Shown: one piece after another, positions 8,903 through 17,940 of the stretch
How the letters are laid out: every line of letters begins with the position of its first letter
Position numbering within the stretch: position 1 is the first letter of the stretch
Source: Paenibacillus taihuensis
Lineage (GTDB): Bacteria > Bacillota > Bacilli > Paenibacillales > Paenibacillaceae
Assembly (NCBI RefSeq): GCF_003386535.1
Contig: NZ_QTTN01000047.1
Span: forward strand, 1-48,815
DNA: 48,815 nucleotides
Direction: 5' to 3'
Program-made: the position numbers and the translations under genes
The notes under the pieces: generated by a model
Databases searched by the model: none
The model's input: only the letters and a program-made list of their open reading frames with translations
What the model was told of the DNA's origin: nothing

Positions 8903-9667
8903 GTGGTCGCTTTCGGTTGGTGTAGAGGAATTGAGGATGCAGAGCTGCTTGGGGAGCATGGGTTCGCGTACATCGAATGCGGATTGCAGCAGCTGCAATT
9001 GGAGAATGAAGCGTTGTTTCGCGAGACGCTGCCTGCTTATTTGAACAGCCCGCTGCCTGTACGGGCATTCAATCTGTTCTTCCCGGGAGATATGCGTATC
9101 GTTGGGCCGGAGCTGGACCCGGAACGGGTACGCCGGTATATCCACCGCGGAGCGGAGGCGATGAACCGGATCGGTGCGCGCATTGCGGTGCTTGGCAGCG
9201 GGAGGTCGCGCCATATTCCGGAAGGCTGCGAGCAGGAGAGAGCGGAGGACCAGATGCTGCATGTGCTGAGCTGGATTGCCGAGGAGTTTGCCGGTACCGG
9301 CGTGACACTTGCAATAGAGCCGCTGAACAAGAAGGAAACGAACCTCATGAACAGTGTCGCAGAAGCCGTCAGCTTCGCGAAGCAAATCAACCATCCAACC
9401 GTGCGCGTGCTGGCAGATTTCTACCATATGGACGAAGATAGCGAGCCGCTTGATACAATCACGCAGCACAAGGATTGGTTAGCGCATATTCATATCGCCG
9501 ATACCGGCCGGTTAGCTCCAGGAACGGGACAATATCCGTATGCGGCGTTCGCGCAGCAGCTGAAGGATGCCGGCTATAATGGCATGATCTCCGCAGAATG
9601 TACGGTCCATAAGCCGGAGGAAGAGCTGCCGGCGAGCCTTGCGTTCATGAAGCGGGTATTCGGTTAG
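8903..9667 (+). CDS. Sugar phosphate isomerase/epimerase-like TIM-barrel protein
   Basis: 254 residues starting at GTG 8903, with GGAGG ten bases upstream. The chain fits the AP-endonuclease-2/xylose-isomerase-like barrel. It starts with FGWCRGIEDAELLGEHGFAYIE; metal-site segments include LAIEPLNKKE (Glu), VLADFYHMDED (Asp/His), HIHIADTGR (His) and ISAECTVH (Glu). The substrate is unknown. It converges on an AraC-type regulator, with an oxidoreductase gene beyond it, a grouping typical of catabolic loci for unusual sugars, inositols or amino sugars. That role is inferred from the neighbours. Confidence 0.8.
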   Translation: MVAFGWCRGIEDAELLGEHGFAYIECGLQQLQLENEALFRETLPAYLNSPLPVRAFNLFFPGDMRIVGPELDPERVRRYIHRGAEAMNRIGARIAVLGSGRSRHIPEGCEQERAEDQMLHVLSWIAEEFAGTGVTLAIEPLNKKETNLMNSVAEAVSFAKQINHPTVRVLADFYHMDEDSEPLDTITQHKDWLAHIHIADTGRLAPGTGQYPYAAFAQQLKDAGYNGMISAECTVHKPEEELPASLAFMKRVFG

Positions 9668-9678
9668 AGCAAAGGACG

Positions 9679-10548
9679 CTATGCCCGGTTCCACTCCAGC
9701 ATGCGCTTCTGGAACTGCTTCGGCGAGCAATCATTATACTTTTTGAACATCTTGTAGAAGTGCGCCATATTCGGCATTCCAATGCGGTCGCCGACCTCCG
9801 AGACGCTAAGATCCTTCGTCAGCAGGATGCGTTCCGCCCACTTGATCTTGCGGTAGTTCACATACTCGGTGAATGAGAGCCCGATCGCTTTCTTGAAAAA
9901 TTTCACGAAGTAGTAATAGCTCATATTCGCAAGCTTGGACACTTCCTCAACTTGAATGCGGCCTTCCAGATGCTCCTCTACATAATCAATAACGCCGCGA
10001 AGACGAGCACGGTCGAAGTCTTCATGATCGGCAAGCACTTTGCGCGAGTCGCCCCTGATAAGCAAGAGCAGCAGCTTCTTAATCAGCATGCTGACGGCGA
10101 GCTCATAACCGTTCTGCTTCGTCGTCACTTCATGCAGCACGGTACGGATAGAATCAGCAGCTTCCGCTCTGGCCGCCGGATTTTCCTGGAATATGTAGTT
10201 CGCGCGGCTGAGCGGATTTTTCGTTTCCGAGAAAAATCGCATATACGGCATCGAGCTTTGGTCGATAAATTGTTCGAGGTCGAATTGCAGCACGATATAG
10301 TTGAGCGGACCGCCCAAGCTGCGGTCGCGGTGAAGCTGTCTCGCGCCGATGAGGGCAATGTCGCCACTTTGAAGTTTTATGCACTCATCTTCGATATTGA
10401 CGTCGAGTTCGCCGTCGAGAATGAGCAGCAATTCGATCTCGCGATGATAGTGCCAATTGATGAACAAATCGTTGTCGCGGCTGGACTGATACACCTTTAT
10501 AGACAATAGAGGGTTTTCATAAACAACCTTCTCATTATAGAATTCCAC
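9679..10548 (-). CDS. AraC-family regulator with N-terminal cupin sensor
   Basis: 289 residues if started at GTG 10548, which has GAAAGGG eight bases upstream; an in-frame ATG at 10587 would add 13 residues but lacks a clear ribosome site. The N-terminal half is a cupin-type effector domain (NWHYHREIELLLILDGELDV ... GDIALIGARQLHRD). The C-terminal ~100 residues hold two helix-turn-helix units (VEEVSKLANMSYYYFVKFFK and VSEVGDRIGMPNMAHFYKMF) and end CSPKQFQKRM. It is divergent from the oxidoreductase gene (165 bases between starts) and probably controls it and perhaps the isomerase gene. The ligand is unknown. Confidence 0.87.
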   Translation of the reverse strand: MEFYNEKVVYENPLLSIKVYQSSRDNDLFINWHYHREIELLLILDGELDVNIEDECIKLQSGDIALIGARQLHRDRSLGGPLNYIVLQFDLEQFIDQSSMPYMRFFSETKNPLSRANYIFQENPAARAEAADSIRTVLHEVTTKQNGYELAVSMLIKKLLLLLIRGDSRKVLADHEDFDRARLRGVIDYVEEHLEGRIQVEEVSKLANMSYYYFVKFFKKAIGLSFTEYVNYRKIKWAERILLTKDLSVSEVGDRIGMPNMAHFYKMFKKYNDCSPKQFQKRMLEWNRA

Positions 10549-10714
10549 GGGTAACACCCTTTCGAGAGCAAAATCACATAAAAGCATACCTATTAGGCAA
10601 CTATATTTTTGGCAAGCAGTTGAACTATACTAATCTTAATGTGTGCCGCTCTATCTTAGTGGACATGCATAACTCAAATTATATCATTTCACGGCTCATG
10701 GAGGTAGAAAATTA

Positions 10715-11794
10715 ATGACTAAGGCACGTATTGGTATTATTGGCTGCGGCGGTATCGCTAACGGCAAACATCTCCCAAGCTTGGCTCAAGTAAAAGAAGC
10801 TGAGATCGCAGCATTCTGCGATATCATCGTTGAGAAAGCTGAGCAAGCAAAAGCAAACTACGGAACTGAAGATGCAAAAGTATACACAGATTATAAAGAG
10901 CTTCTGAAAGACGGCTCGATCGACGTTATTCACGTTTGCACGCCGAACGATTCCCACGCAGTAATTTCCATCGACGCTCTGGAAGCTGGCAAGCACGTGC
11001 TTTGCGAGAAGCCAATGGCTAAGACAGCTGCTGACGCTCGTTTGATGCTGGAAGCAGCACAACGCACTGGCAAGAAGCTTAGCATCGGTTACAACAACCG
11101 TTACCGTGCTGACAGCCGTTACCTCAAGCAAATTTGCGAAGAGGGCGAGCTTGGTGAAATCTACTTCGCGAAAGCACACGCGATTCGTCGCCGTGCCGTT
11201 CCAACTTGGGGCGTATTCCTCGATGAAGAGAAACAAGGCGGCGGACCGCTTATCGATATCGGTACTCACGCGCTTGACCTCGTATTGTGGATGATGGACA
11301 ACTACAAGCCGAAGGTAGTTCTTGGCCGTGCTTACCACAAGCTTTCTCAAACTGAGAATGCTGCAAACGCTTGGGGTCCATGGGATCCAGCGCAATTCAC
11401 GGTTGAAGATTCCGCTTTCGCAATGATTACAATGGAGAACGGTGCAACTGTTATCCTTGAATCCAGCTGGGCGCTGAACTCCCTCGAAGTTGACGAAGCG
11501 AAAGTATCCCTCAGCGGTACTAAAGCTGGCGCAGACATGAAAGACGGTCTTCGCATCAACGGCGAGAAGAACAGCCGTCTCTATGTAAACAAAGTAGAGC
11601 TGAACAGCGGCGGCGTAGCCTTCTACGAAGGCGCAGTCGAAACAGCAGAGGTGCTTGAAGCATCGATGTGGATTGACGCTGTTCTGAACGACAAAGAAAC
11701 TTTCGTGAAACCAGAGCAAGCGCTCGTTGTTTCCGAAATTCTTGAAGCAATCTACGAGTCTTCCCGCACTGGCAAGGCTGTTTACTTCGAATAA
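10715..11794 (+). CDS. Gfo/Idh/MocA-family NAD(P)-dependent oxidoreductase
   Basis: 359 residues with an N-terminal Rossmann fold (IGIIGCGGIANGKHLPSL, glycine-rich loop at 8-13) and the family signature CEKPMAKTAADARLMLEAA around residue 95-113. The catalytic-region motif GGGPLIDIGTHALDLVLW is near residue 175. Members oxidise or epimerise sugars and inositols with NAD(P). The specific substrate is not readable. GGAGG precedes the ATG. Codon choice is markedly biased, suggesting strong expression. It is divergent from the AraC regulator and ends at a strong terminator, so it is probably a single-gene unit induced by that regulator. Confidence 0.9.
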   Translation: MTKARIGIIGCGGIANGKHLPSLAQVKEAEIAAFCDIIVEKAEQAKANYGTEDAKVYTDYKELLKDGSIDVIHVCTPNDSHAVISIDALEAGKHVLCEKPMAKTAADARLMLEAAQRTGKKLSIGYNNRYRADSRYLKQICEEGELGEIYFAKAHAIRRRAVPTWGVFLDEEKQGGGPLIDIGTHALDLVLWMMDNYKPKVVLGRAYHKLSQTENAANAWGPWDPAQFTVEDSAFAMITMENGATVILESSWALNSLEVDEAKVSLSGTKAGADMKDGLRINGEKNSRLYVNKVELNSGGVAFYEGAVETAEVLEASMWIDAVLNDKETFVKPEQALVVSEILEAIYESSRTGKAVYFE

Positions 11795-11810
11795 TCGACT
11801 AACATATGTG

Positions 11811-11850
11811 AAGAAGCCGAGGATGGTTTACCATCCTCGGCTTCTTTTTG
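11811..11850 (+). terminator. Strong intrinsic terminator
   Basis: A perfect 14-bp stem (GAAGCCGAGGATGG / CCATCCTCGGCTTC) with a 4-base loop is followed by a T run. Confidence 0.92.
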
Positions 11851-11997
11851 TTCACTTAAGCCCATTTCATGTATTGTCAAATCTATTATTTGTAGGTAAA
11901 AAGTTCTACTTGAGAGAAAATAATGATATAATATGTCGAAATATAGCGACGATCGGACTAGAATAAAAAGACAGCATGGAATGTTGGAGGCACATCA

Positions 11998-13179
11998 ATG
12001 AAGAACAGCATGATCGGCAAACGTATGATTTTTCTACTTTTAGGTCTTTGTTTTGTGACGCTGTTTACGGGTTGCAAGCATGATTCGGCTGGTCCGCTGC
12101 CCGATCAGCCACCAACTAGTAAACTGCAATGGGTGAATAACTATTACCATGTCGATGATCTGAATGAACGAGGTTTGAAGGGCAAAGGCGTTCGAGTTGC
12201 GATTGTGACGTTCGACACCTTCACCGTGTCGGATATCCAGCGTTTCTCGGATAAATTCGGGCTGCCAAAGCCGAAGGTTAATGTCATTCCCCTATTTGGC
12301 GGGGCGATTCATCAAGGGGTAGCAAGCAACGGCCATGTTGAATCGACGCTGGATATTGACATTGTCCATGCAGTAGCACCGGATGCTGAACTGGATGTGT
12401 ACACCGTACCTCCACCTGTACCGTTCTCTGTCGTCTTGGAGCAGATATTGAATGAAGGGCACGCGCAAATCGTTACGATTTCGTGGGGCCGCGCACCTAA
12501 CTTGGCGGAAGACAAGCGCGCGTATGACGTGATTGAAGCGATGAACAAACAAGGCATGACGGTATTTGCTTCAACCGGCGATACGGGCACTCGGGCTGAT
12601 AATACCACGCTGATGGCACCATCGTACTTGCCGAATGTCGTTGCGGTAGGCGGCACGGTGGTAACCATCGATCAAGCGCAGACAACCGTGACCGAGCGCA
12701 ATTGGCCACTCTCCGTAAGCGGTTGGAGCAGCGATTATCAATCGCCGAACTATCAAGCTGAGGCGGCGTCATCCATGAAGCTTCGTGCAGAGAGCCAGCA
12801 GCATCGCATGCTGCCGGACATCGTTGGGCCGTCTATCGTGACGGAAGCTGGCTCGATAACTGCTGATCGCGACGGCATTCCGATCTATGTGACGGATCCG
12901 AAGACAGGGACAGGGGCGTGGATTCCTGCGATCGGAACAAGCGTCGCTGCGCCTTACATGGCAGGTATCTTTGCCAATATTGCCGGTGGACTGCATAACG
13001 GATTAGGCGATATTCATGAGAGGTTGTACAAACAGATGAATAAGCCTGCCTATAACAAAGTAGATGCCAGCGACAAAACTGGCAGCTTTGAGGGAGGTGA
13101 GGCATATTCAATGGCTGCGGGCCTTGGGAGTGTGAATGCCTATGAAATGGCGGCAGCATTCGGTTTGTCTATGAAGTGA
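11998..13179 (+). CDS. Sedolisin-like (S53) serine-carboxyl protease, lipoprotein
   Basis: 393 residues. The N-terminus is a lipoprotein signal with lipobox LFTG-C26, so the protein is probably tethered outside the membrane. The catalytic set of family S53 is visible: E115 and D119 in HVESTLDID, an oxyanion Asp at D195 (ASTGDTGT) and nucleophile S315 in GTSVAAPYMAG. The long pro-region of classical sedolisins is absent; the protease domain begins almost directly after the signal. GGAGG precedes the ATG. The SLH surface protein gene starts 51 bases downstream with no terminator between, so the two are probably co-transcribed and the protease may act on it or on other wall proteins (inference). 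Confidence 0.83.
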   Translation: MKNSMIGKRMIFLLLGLCFVTLFTGCKHDSAGPLPDQPPTSKLQWVNNYYHVDDLNERGLKGKGVRVAIVTFDTFTVSDIQRFSDKFGLPKPKVNVIPLFGGAIHQGVASNGHVESTLDIDIVHAVAPDAELDVYTVPPPVPFSVVLEQILNEGHAQIVTISWGRAPNLAEDKRAYDVIEAMNKQGMTVFASTGDTGTRADNTTLMAPSYLPNVVAVGGTVVTIDQAQTTVTERNWPLSVSGWSSDYQSPNYQAEAASSMKLRAESQQHRMLPDIVGPSIVTEAGSITADRDGIPIYVTDPKTGTGAWIPAIGTSVAAPYMAGIFANIAGGLHNGLGDIHERLYKQMNKPAYNKVDASDKTGSFEGGEAYSMAAGLGSVNAYEMAAAFGLSMK

Positions 13180-13230
13180 ATGGCAATACAGAGAAATCAT
13201 ACATAAGCTTTGGGAAGGAAGAAGACATCA

Positions 13231-16200
13231 ATGAATAAACAAACGTTGAAAGCAGTTCTAAGATGGGTTGTCATTGCCAGCATGCTGCTTACGAGCATAC
13301 CGTTCTACAGCGACAGCGCATCTGCAAATATCGTTGAGCCTACCGTTACATCTGCAATATTCGGGACAACCGTGAATGATACATCGGCTTACTTGTTGGG
13401 AACAGCCGTCGGGTTTGGCGCTGGAACACAGGTAGGGTACGAATACTCGAAGAATTCGGATATGTCCGATAGCGTATCGACTGCCCCTTACCCGTTGTCG
13501 GGAACTTATGTTTATGGGTATTTGTGGAATCTGGATCGCGGCACGACCTATTACTATCGCGCTTTTGCTAGTTCTGGCGGCGATAAAGTATATGGCGAGA
13601 TTGAATCTTTCAAGACTGCAATCATCACAGGTCTTGACGTTAGAGATAGCGGTGGAACAACACTGGGTAAAACACCGTTTGCGTTCAGCTATACTCAGAC
13701 TGGATATGAGGTGGATGTTCCGTACGGGACAACGAGCGTGAGCGTCGTTGAATCTGCGGATCTGGGGACAGCGCAGCAGCCGCTCAATCTGGGTTTCTCA
13801 ATCGTAGGCGATAGCTCGTCTGCTTCTACCGAGCCTTGGCACTCTACACTAGGCAGTAATATTGAAGCTGTGCATACGGTGAATCTTACATCGGATTCCA
13901 CGGTGGTGTGTGTAGGCACAATGGCATTTGCCGTCGATACTATTACGCCAAGCCCATGTTCAGCAGGTCAGTTTGCTGTCACAATCAATCGTCTCTCCAC
14001 CTCGGTGACAACGACGAATGCAGTCGTTACTGATACGACAGCGTTTCTAATTGGAGCAGCGGACGGATTTGGGTCGTCCACACCGGTTGGTTTCGAATAT
14101 TCGGAAGACGAGAATTTCGAGACAAACACAACAACAACAACGGAAACAATGTCGGGCAGCTCGATCTATAGCTCTCTCTCAGACTTGGATCGTGGCGCGA
14201 CATACTACTATCGCGCTTATGCTGAAGTAGACGGCAGGAAGGTGTATGGTAATATCCTAACCTTCAAGACTGCCATTATTACGGGCATTGATGTGAAGAA
14301 TAGCGGTATTACGCTTGACAAATCACCCTCTGCATTTAGCTACGATGAGACAGCGTACACTGTACACGTTCCACGCAGCACAACGAGCGTGAGTGTCGTT
14401 GAATCTGCGGATCTCGGAACAGCTGCAGAGCTGGCGGATTTGGATTTTGCTGTGGACGGTGGCAACACAGTTTATGAGCCTTGGCAAGCGGGATTAGGCA
14501 GCAGCTTATCAGCTTCACATGAGGTGAGCATCTCGGCCAATACGACGACCGTGTGCGTAGGCGGTCTGACATTCGCAGCCCCGGGAATACTGCCAGGCCC
14601 TTGTTCTCAAGGACAATATACGATCACAATTATCCGCGATTCCGGTACAGTGACAACGACACGCGCGGACGTTACGGATATGACGGCGTTTCTGTTCGGC
14701 ACAACGGATGATTTTGATTCGTCCACACCGGTTGGTTTCGAATATTCGAAGTCCGAGAATTTCTCCACAAGCACGACCACAGCAGGAGTATTGGCGGGCA
14801 GTTCAATCTATAGCTCGCTCGAAGACTTGGATCGTGGCGCGACATACTACTATCGCGCTTATGCTGAAGAAGACGATGTGAAGGTGTATGGTGCTACTCT
14901 ATCTTTCAAGACTGCCATTATTACGGGCATTGATGTGAAGAACAGCAGCGGCACTACGCTTGAGAAATTACCAGCTTCGTTCAGTTACAATGATGCAGCG
15001 TACACCGTTCATGTTCCACATAACACAACGAGCGTAAGCGTAGTCGAAACGGTGGACCGTGGAACAGCTCCGTCGCCAATGAATTTGGTCTTTACAGTAG
15101 GCGGAAGCTCGTCCACGGAACCGTGGCAAACGGTTTCTGGCAGCAATATCTCAAGCACGCATACAGTGGCTATCACAGCTGACACGACGATCGTGTACGT
15201 GTGCCGTCCAGTATTCACACGCCCGAATACAACTGCTACGTGTAATTCAGAACAATTTGCAGTTACAATTACTCGCGATCCCGGAACTGTCACAACGACA
15301 CGCGCAGACGTTACGGATACGACGGCGTTTCTGATCGGCACAGCGGATGAGTTTGATTCGTCCACACAGGTTGGATTCGAATATTCGGAATACGAGGATT
15401 TCAGAACAAGCGCTACCACAACGGAAGCATTGTCGGGCAGCTCAATCTATAGCTCGCTCTCAGACTTGAACCGTGGCACGACATACTACTATCGCGCTTA
15501 CGCTGAAGAAGACGGCGTGAAGGTGTATGGTGCTACACTTTCCTTTAAGACTGCTATTATTACCGGCATTGATGTTAAGAACAGCGGCACAACGTTAACG
15601 AAATCGCCTTCTGCGTTCGGTTACTTAACGACAGCGTACACCGTGCATGTTCCACATAGCACAACGAACGTAAGCGTAGTCGAAACGGTGGATCGTGGAA
15701 CAGCTCCGACGCCTATACATTTGGGCTTCTCAGTAGGCGGCAGCACGTCCTCGGAACCGTGGCAAACAGTTTCTGGCAGCATTATCTCGAGCACGCATAC
15801 AGTGGCTATTGAAGCTGACTCGACGATAGTGTGCGTGAGCACTCCAGAATTCGCAAGTCCAGCTTCAGCTGCACCTGTGGGCCCATGTGCTTCAGGAAAA
15901 TTCGCAATCACGATTATTCGCGATGCGGCTCCACAGTCATCTGCACCGACACCGCCTCCGAGCGTAGTGCTCGTTCTGGATTCCAACCCGAATTCGACGA
16001 ATGAATCTGCGAAAACAGCAATGACGCAAATTGTAGGCACAGATTTGAAAATGTCTGCACAGCTGATGAATGCAAACGGTGAGGCACTGAACATTCCGGA
16101 AATTCCGCTCGGCGCGGACGGATCCTTCAGTCTGCAAGGCGTACCTTCCGGCCAGTATACTGTCGCGCTAAGCGTCATTGCGCCAACTGGCGAGAAGCTG

Positions 16201-17253
16201 GCAGGACGGATTGCGAAGCTGACCGTGAATAGCGATGGTAGTGCTAAGCTTGAAGCCGGCCTGATCGACCCTTATGGTATTGTGACTGATGCAGTTACAG
16301 GCAAGACGATCGAGGGCGCTAAAGTTACGCTGCACTGGATGGATACCAAGCTGAACAGTTCCAAAGGCAGAAAGGCCGGCGATCTTGTCGTCTTGCCGGA
16401 GCTTCCTGATTTCAAGCCAAATCAGAACCATGATCCGCAGACTACGGTAAACGGCGGACAATACGGCTGGATGGTATTCCCAGACGGAGACTATTATATT
16501 ACGGCTGAGAAAGATGGCTACGAGACTTTCGACAGCCGTAAAGATACACGTAATGAGCAGCAAGGCGTAGATAGCTACATTAAGGACGGCAACATCCATG
16601 TTGGCCAATCCATTGTACAATACAGCTTTGCCATGCATCCTAAAGTGATTGCTTCCGGCGAGCATAAGCCTTACATGCTGGGTTATCCGGATGGATCGTT
16701 CCGTCCTGAACGCGGCATCACGCGTGCGGAGATTGCGGCAATTCTTAGTCGCTTGTTCACTGGCGATCAAGCGGCTGCGGTTTCGTTCGCCGATGTCAAG
16801 AAAACACACTGGGCAGCGAAGGAAATTGCAGCTGTCACTGCGCAGAAATGGATGGTCGGTTACCCAGACGGCAACTTCCGTCCAGATCAGCAGGTGACTC
16901 GTGCAGAGTTTGCACAGATTTTGCTGAATGTGAAGAAGTGGAACCCGGTGTCTGGCAACGTATTTGAAGATGCTAAAGGACATTGGGCAGCAACAGCTAT
17001 CGCTACTTTGGCGAAGCAAGGGCTGCTTCAAGGATATCCAGACGGAACCTTCCGTCCGAATCAGTCGATCAAACGTGTAGAAGCCGATGTTGTCTTCAAT
17101 GAACTGCTTGGCCGTCATCCATGGAAAGTGCAGACGAAGCCAATTTGGACAGATGTCGATTCCACGTATTGGGGCTATGATGCTGTGATGGAAGCTTCGA
17201 TTCCGCACATGTTTGAGCAGTATGAGAGCGGAGAAGAGAATTGGAAATCGTAA
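13231..17253 (+). CDS. Large SLH-domain surface protein with four tandem ~214-aa repeats
   Basis: 1,340 residues from ATG 13231 (GGAAGG upstream). Order: signal peptide (about 1-33); four repeats (about 36-258, 259-471, 472-685, 686-899); a carboxypeptidase-regulatory-like beta domain (about 920-1140); and three SLH domains (about 1145-1335, recognised by GYPDGSFRPERGITRAE, GYPDGNFRPDQQVTRAE and GYPDGTFRPNQSIKRVE). SLH domains bind pyruvylated wall polymers. Each repeat has a fibronectin-like part (GATYYYRAYAE... VYG...SFKTAIITG) and a part like the cadherin-like beta-sandwich (AYTVHVPHSTTSVSVVE), with a Cys pair near its end. A role in adhesion or surface structure is likely. It follows the S53 protease gene and ends at a terminator. 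Confidence 0.9.
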   Translation: MNKQTLKAVLRWVVIASMLLTSIPFYSDSASANIVEPTVTSAIFGTTVNDTSAYLLGTAVGFGAGTQVGYEYSKNSDMSDSVSTAPYPLSGTYVYGYLWNLDRGTTYYYRAFASSGGDKVYGEIESFKTAIITGLDVRDSGGTTLGKTPFAFSYTQTGYEVDVPYGTTSVSVVESADLGTAQQPLNLGFSIVGDSSSASTEPWHSTLGSNIEAVHTVNLTSDSTVVCVGTMAFAVDTITPSPCSAGQFAVTINRLSTSVTTTNAVVTDTTAFLIGAADGFGSSTPVGFEYSEDENFETNTTTTTETMSGSSIYSSLSDLDRGATYYYRAYAEVDGRKVYGNILTFKTAIITGIDVKNSGITLDKSPSAFSYDETAYTVHVPRSTTSVSVVESADLGTAAELADLDFAVDGGNTVYEPWQAGLGSSLSASHEVSISANTTTVCVGGLTFAAPGILPGPCSQGQYTITIIRDSGTVTTTRADVTDMTAFLFGTTDDFDSSTPVGFEYSKSENFSTSTTTAGVLAGSSIYSSLEDLDRGATYYYRAYAEEDDVKVYGATLSFKTAIITGIDVKNSSGTTLEKLPASFSYNDAAYTVHVPHNTTSVSVVETVDRGTAPSPMNLVFTVGGSSSTEPWQTVSGSNISSTHTVAITADTTIVYVCRPVFTRPNTTATCNSEQFAVTITRDPGTVTTTRADVTDTTAFLIGTADEFDSSTQVGFEYSEYEDFRTSATTTEALSGSSIYSSLSDLNRGTTYYYRAYAEEDGVKVYGATLSFKTAIITGIDVKNSGTTLTKSPSAFGYLTTAYTVHVPHSTTNVSVVETVDRGTAPTPIHLGFSVGGSTSSEPWQTVSGSIISSTHTVAIEADSTIVCVSTPEFASPASAAPVGPCASGKFAITIIRDAAPQSSAPTPPPSVVLVLDSNPNSTNESAKTAMTQIVGTDLKMSAQLMNANGEALNIPEIPLGADGSFSLQGVPSGQYTVALSVIAPTGEKLAGRIAKLTVNSDGSAKLEAGLIDPYGIVTDAVTGKTIEGAKVTLHWMDTKLNSSKGRKAGDLVVLPELPDFKPNQNHDPQTTVNGGQYGWMVFPDGDYYITAEKDGYETFDSRKDTRNEQQGVDSYIKDGNIHVGQSIVQYSFAMHPKVIASGEHKPYMLGYPDGSFRPERGITRAEIAAILSRLFTGDQAAAVSFADVKKTHWAAKEIAAVTAQKWMVGYPDGNFRPDQQVTRAEFAQILLNVKKWNPVSGNVFEDAKGHWAATAIATLAKQGLLQGYPDGTFRPNQSIKRVEADVVFNELLGRHPWKVQTKPIWTDVDSTYWGYDAVMEASIPHMFEQYESGEENWKS
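13336..15925 (+). repeat. Four in-frame tandem repeats of ~640 bases in the SLH gene
   Basis: Units begin near 13336, 14005, 14646 and 15287. Copies 2 to 4 are most alike, with stretches such as the codons for GATYYYRAYAEED and FKTAIITGIDVKN nearly identical at DNA level. Copy 1 is more diverged. The similarity suggests expansion by unequal recombination. Confidence 0.85.
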
Positions 17254-17275
17254 GTTTGTAATCTAGCTGGACAAC

Positions 17276-17318
17276 AAAAGATCTTGCCACCTTATTCGGT
17301 GCAAGGTCTTTTGTTTTT
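17276..17318 (+). terminator. Intrinsic terminator after the SLH gene
   Basis: AAAAGATCTTGCCACC pairs, with two mismatches, with GGTGCAAGGTCTTTT around TTATTC, followed by GTTTTT. Confidence 0.85.
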
Positions 17319-17437
17319 ATATCGACATGTTCGACAAAAACAGTCCACATCCAACCAATTTTGCTATATACAACGAATAAAAAAAGAATATAATTGAAGA
17401 TATTGGAAGTAATTTGCTTCAATTCAAACTTAATGCT

Positions 17438-17542
17438 CTTGACAAAGGCAAACTATTGGAAACAATAGGACGCAAAGCCGTGGCCTAAGGCATCATTCGA
17501 TCGATCGAATCGATGCTATGGTAGACAAGGTTACCAGGGTAA
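17438..17542 (+). ncRNA. Cyclic di-GMP-I (GEMM-I) riboswitch aptamer
   Basis: The hallmark pieces occur in order: GGCAAAC (17447-17453), a P1b stem CTATTG/CAATAG capped by a GAAA tetraloop, GGACGCAAAGCC (17468-17479), then GGCCTAAGG, which supplies one strand of the tetraloop receptor. A long P2-side stem follows, then CTATGGTAG...GGTTACC (17516-17534), which supplies the other receptor strand. This is the canonical class I c-di-GMP fold. A TATAAT at 17389-17394 may be the -10 box. A terminator follows the aptamer, and the gene downstream encodes a GGDEF/EAL protein, so the sensed molecule is probably the product or substrate of the regulated enzyme. Whether ligand turns expression on or off cannot be settled by eye. 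Confidence 0.9.
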
Positions 17543-17546
17543 TGGA

Positions 17547-17575
17547 AATCATCCATTATTCGGGATGGTTTTTTT
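17547..17575 (+). terminator. Riboswitch expression-platform terminator
   Basis: AATCATCC (17547-17554) pairs with GGATGGTT (17563-17570), one pair being T-G, followed by a T run. It lies five bases after the aptamer and ahead of the kinase remnant and the GGDEF/EAL gene. Confidence 0.8.
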
Positions 17576-17639
17576 ATTGCCTTTTTTCGTAGTTTGTGAA
17601 AAAGGATGGAACAACGTTTCAGGTGGAGGACCATGTGAC

Positions 17640-17940
17640 GCCGATGAATGAGAAAGGGCGCAGCTGCTGCCGGTATCGTCCATGAGATTCGAAATCCGCT
17701 TACTGCGATTAATGGATTAATGAAGCTGTTTCAGAACGGTGTTGCGGCATACTGAAGGAGCTGCTCAACCAGATCGGCAGACCATTCTTCTCGACGAAAT
17801 CTAAAGGGACAGGCCATGGGCTTATGATCAGCAATAAAATCATTACGAACCATGGCGGCTCGATTCATATTGACAGCAAAGAGGGCGAAGTTACTACATT
17901 CCAGGCTATTCTTCCGGGAGGTAATCCAAGTGGCATATAA
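17640..17940 (+). pseudogene. Decayed sporulation-type sensor histidine kinase
   Basis: Two separated pieces of one kinase survive. Bases ~17650-17754 read MRKGAAAGIVHEIRNPLTAI and on to a stop, which is the H box of Kin-type sporulation kinases. After that stop, ~17762-17940 reads GRPFFSTKSKGTGHGLMISN and continues NHGGSIHI to TAA at 17938: the F box, G2 box and end of the ATPase domain. The sensor domain, most of the dimerisation domain and the N and G1 boxes are missing, so it cannot be active. The final codons overlap the GTG start of the next gene, as expected if both once formed a translationally coupled operon under the riboswitch. Confidence 0.82.

Noticed and set aside
10712..11719. 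Long open frame on the minus strand across the Gfo/Idh/MocA gene
   Set aside because: It mirrors the strongly codon-biased gene on the + strand, has no ribosome site and its Cys/Ser/Val-rich sequence shows no family motif.
17439..17444. TTGACA as a promoter -35 box
   Set aside because: It lies at the edge of the c-di-GMP aptamer and has no -10 partner at proper distance.
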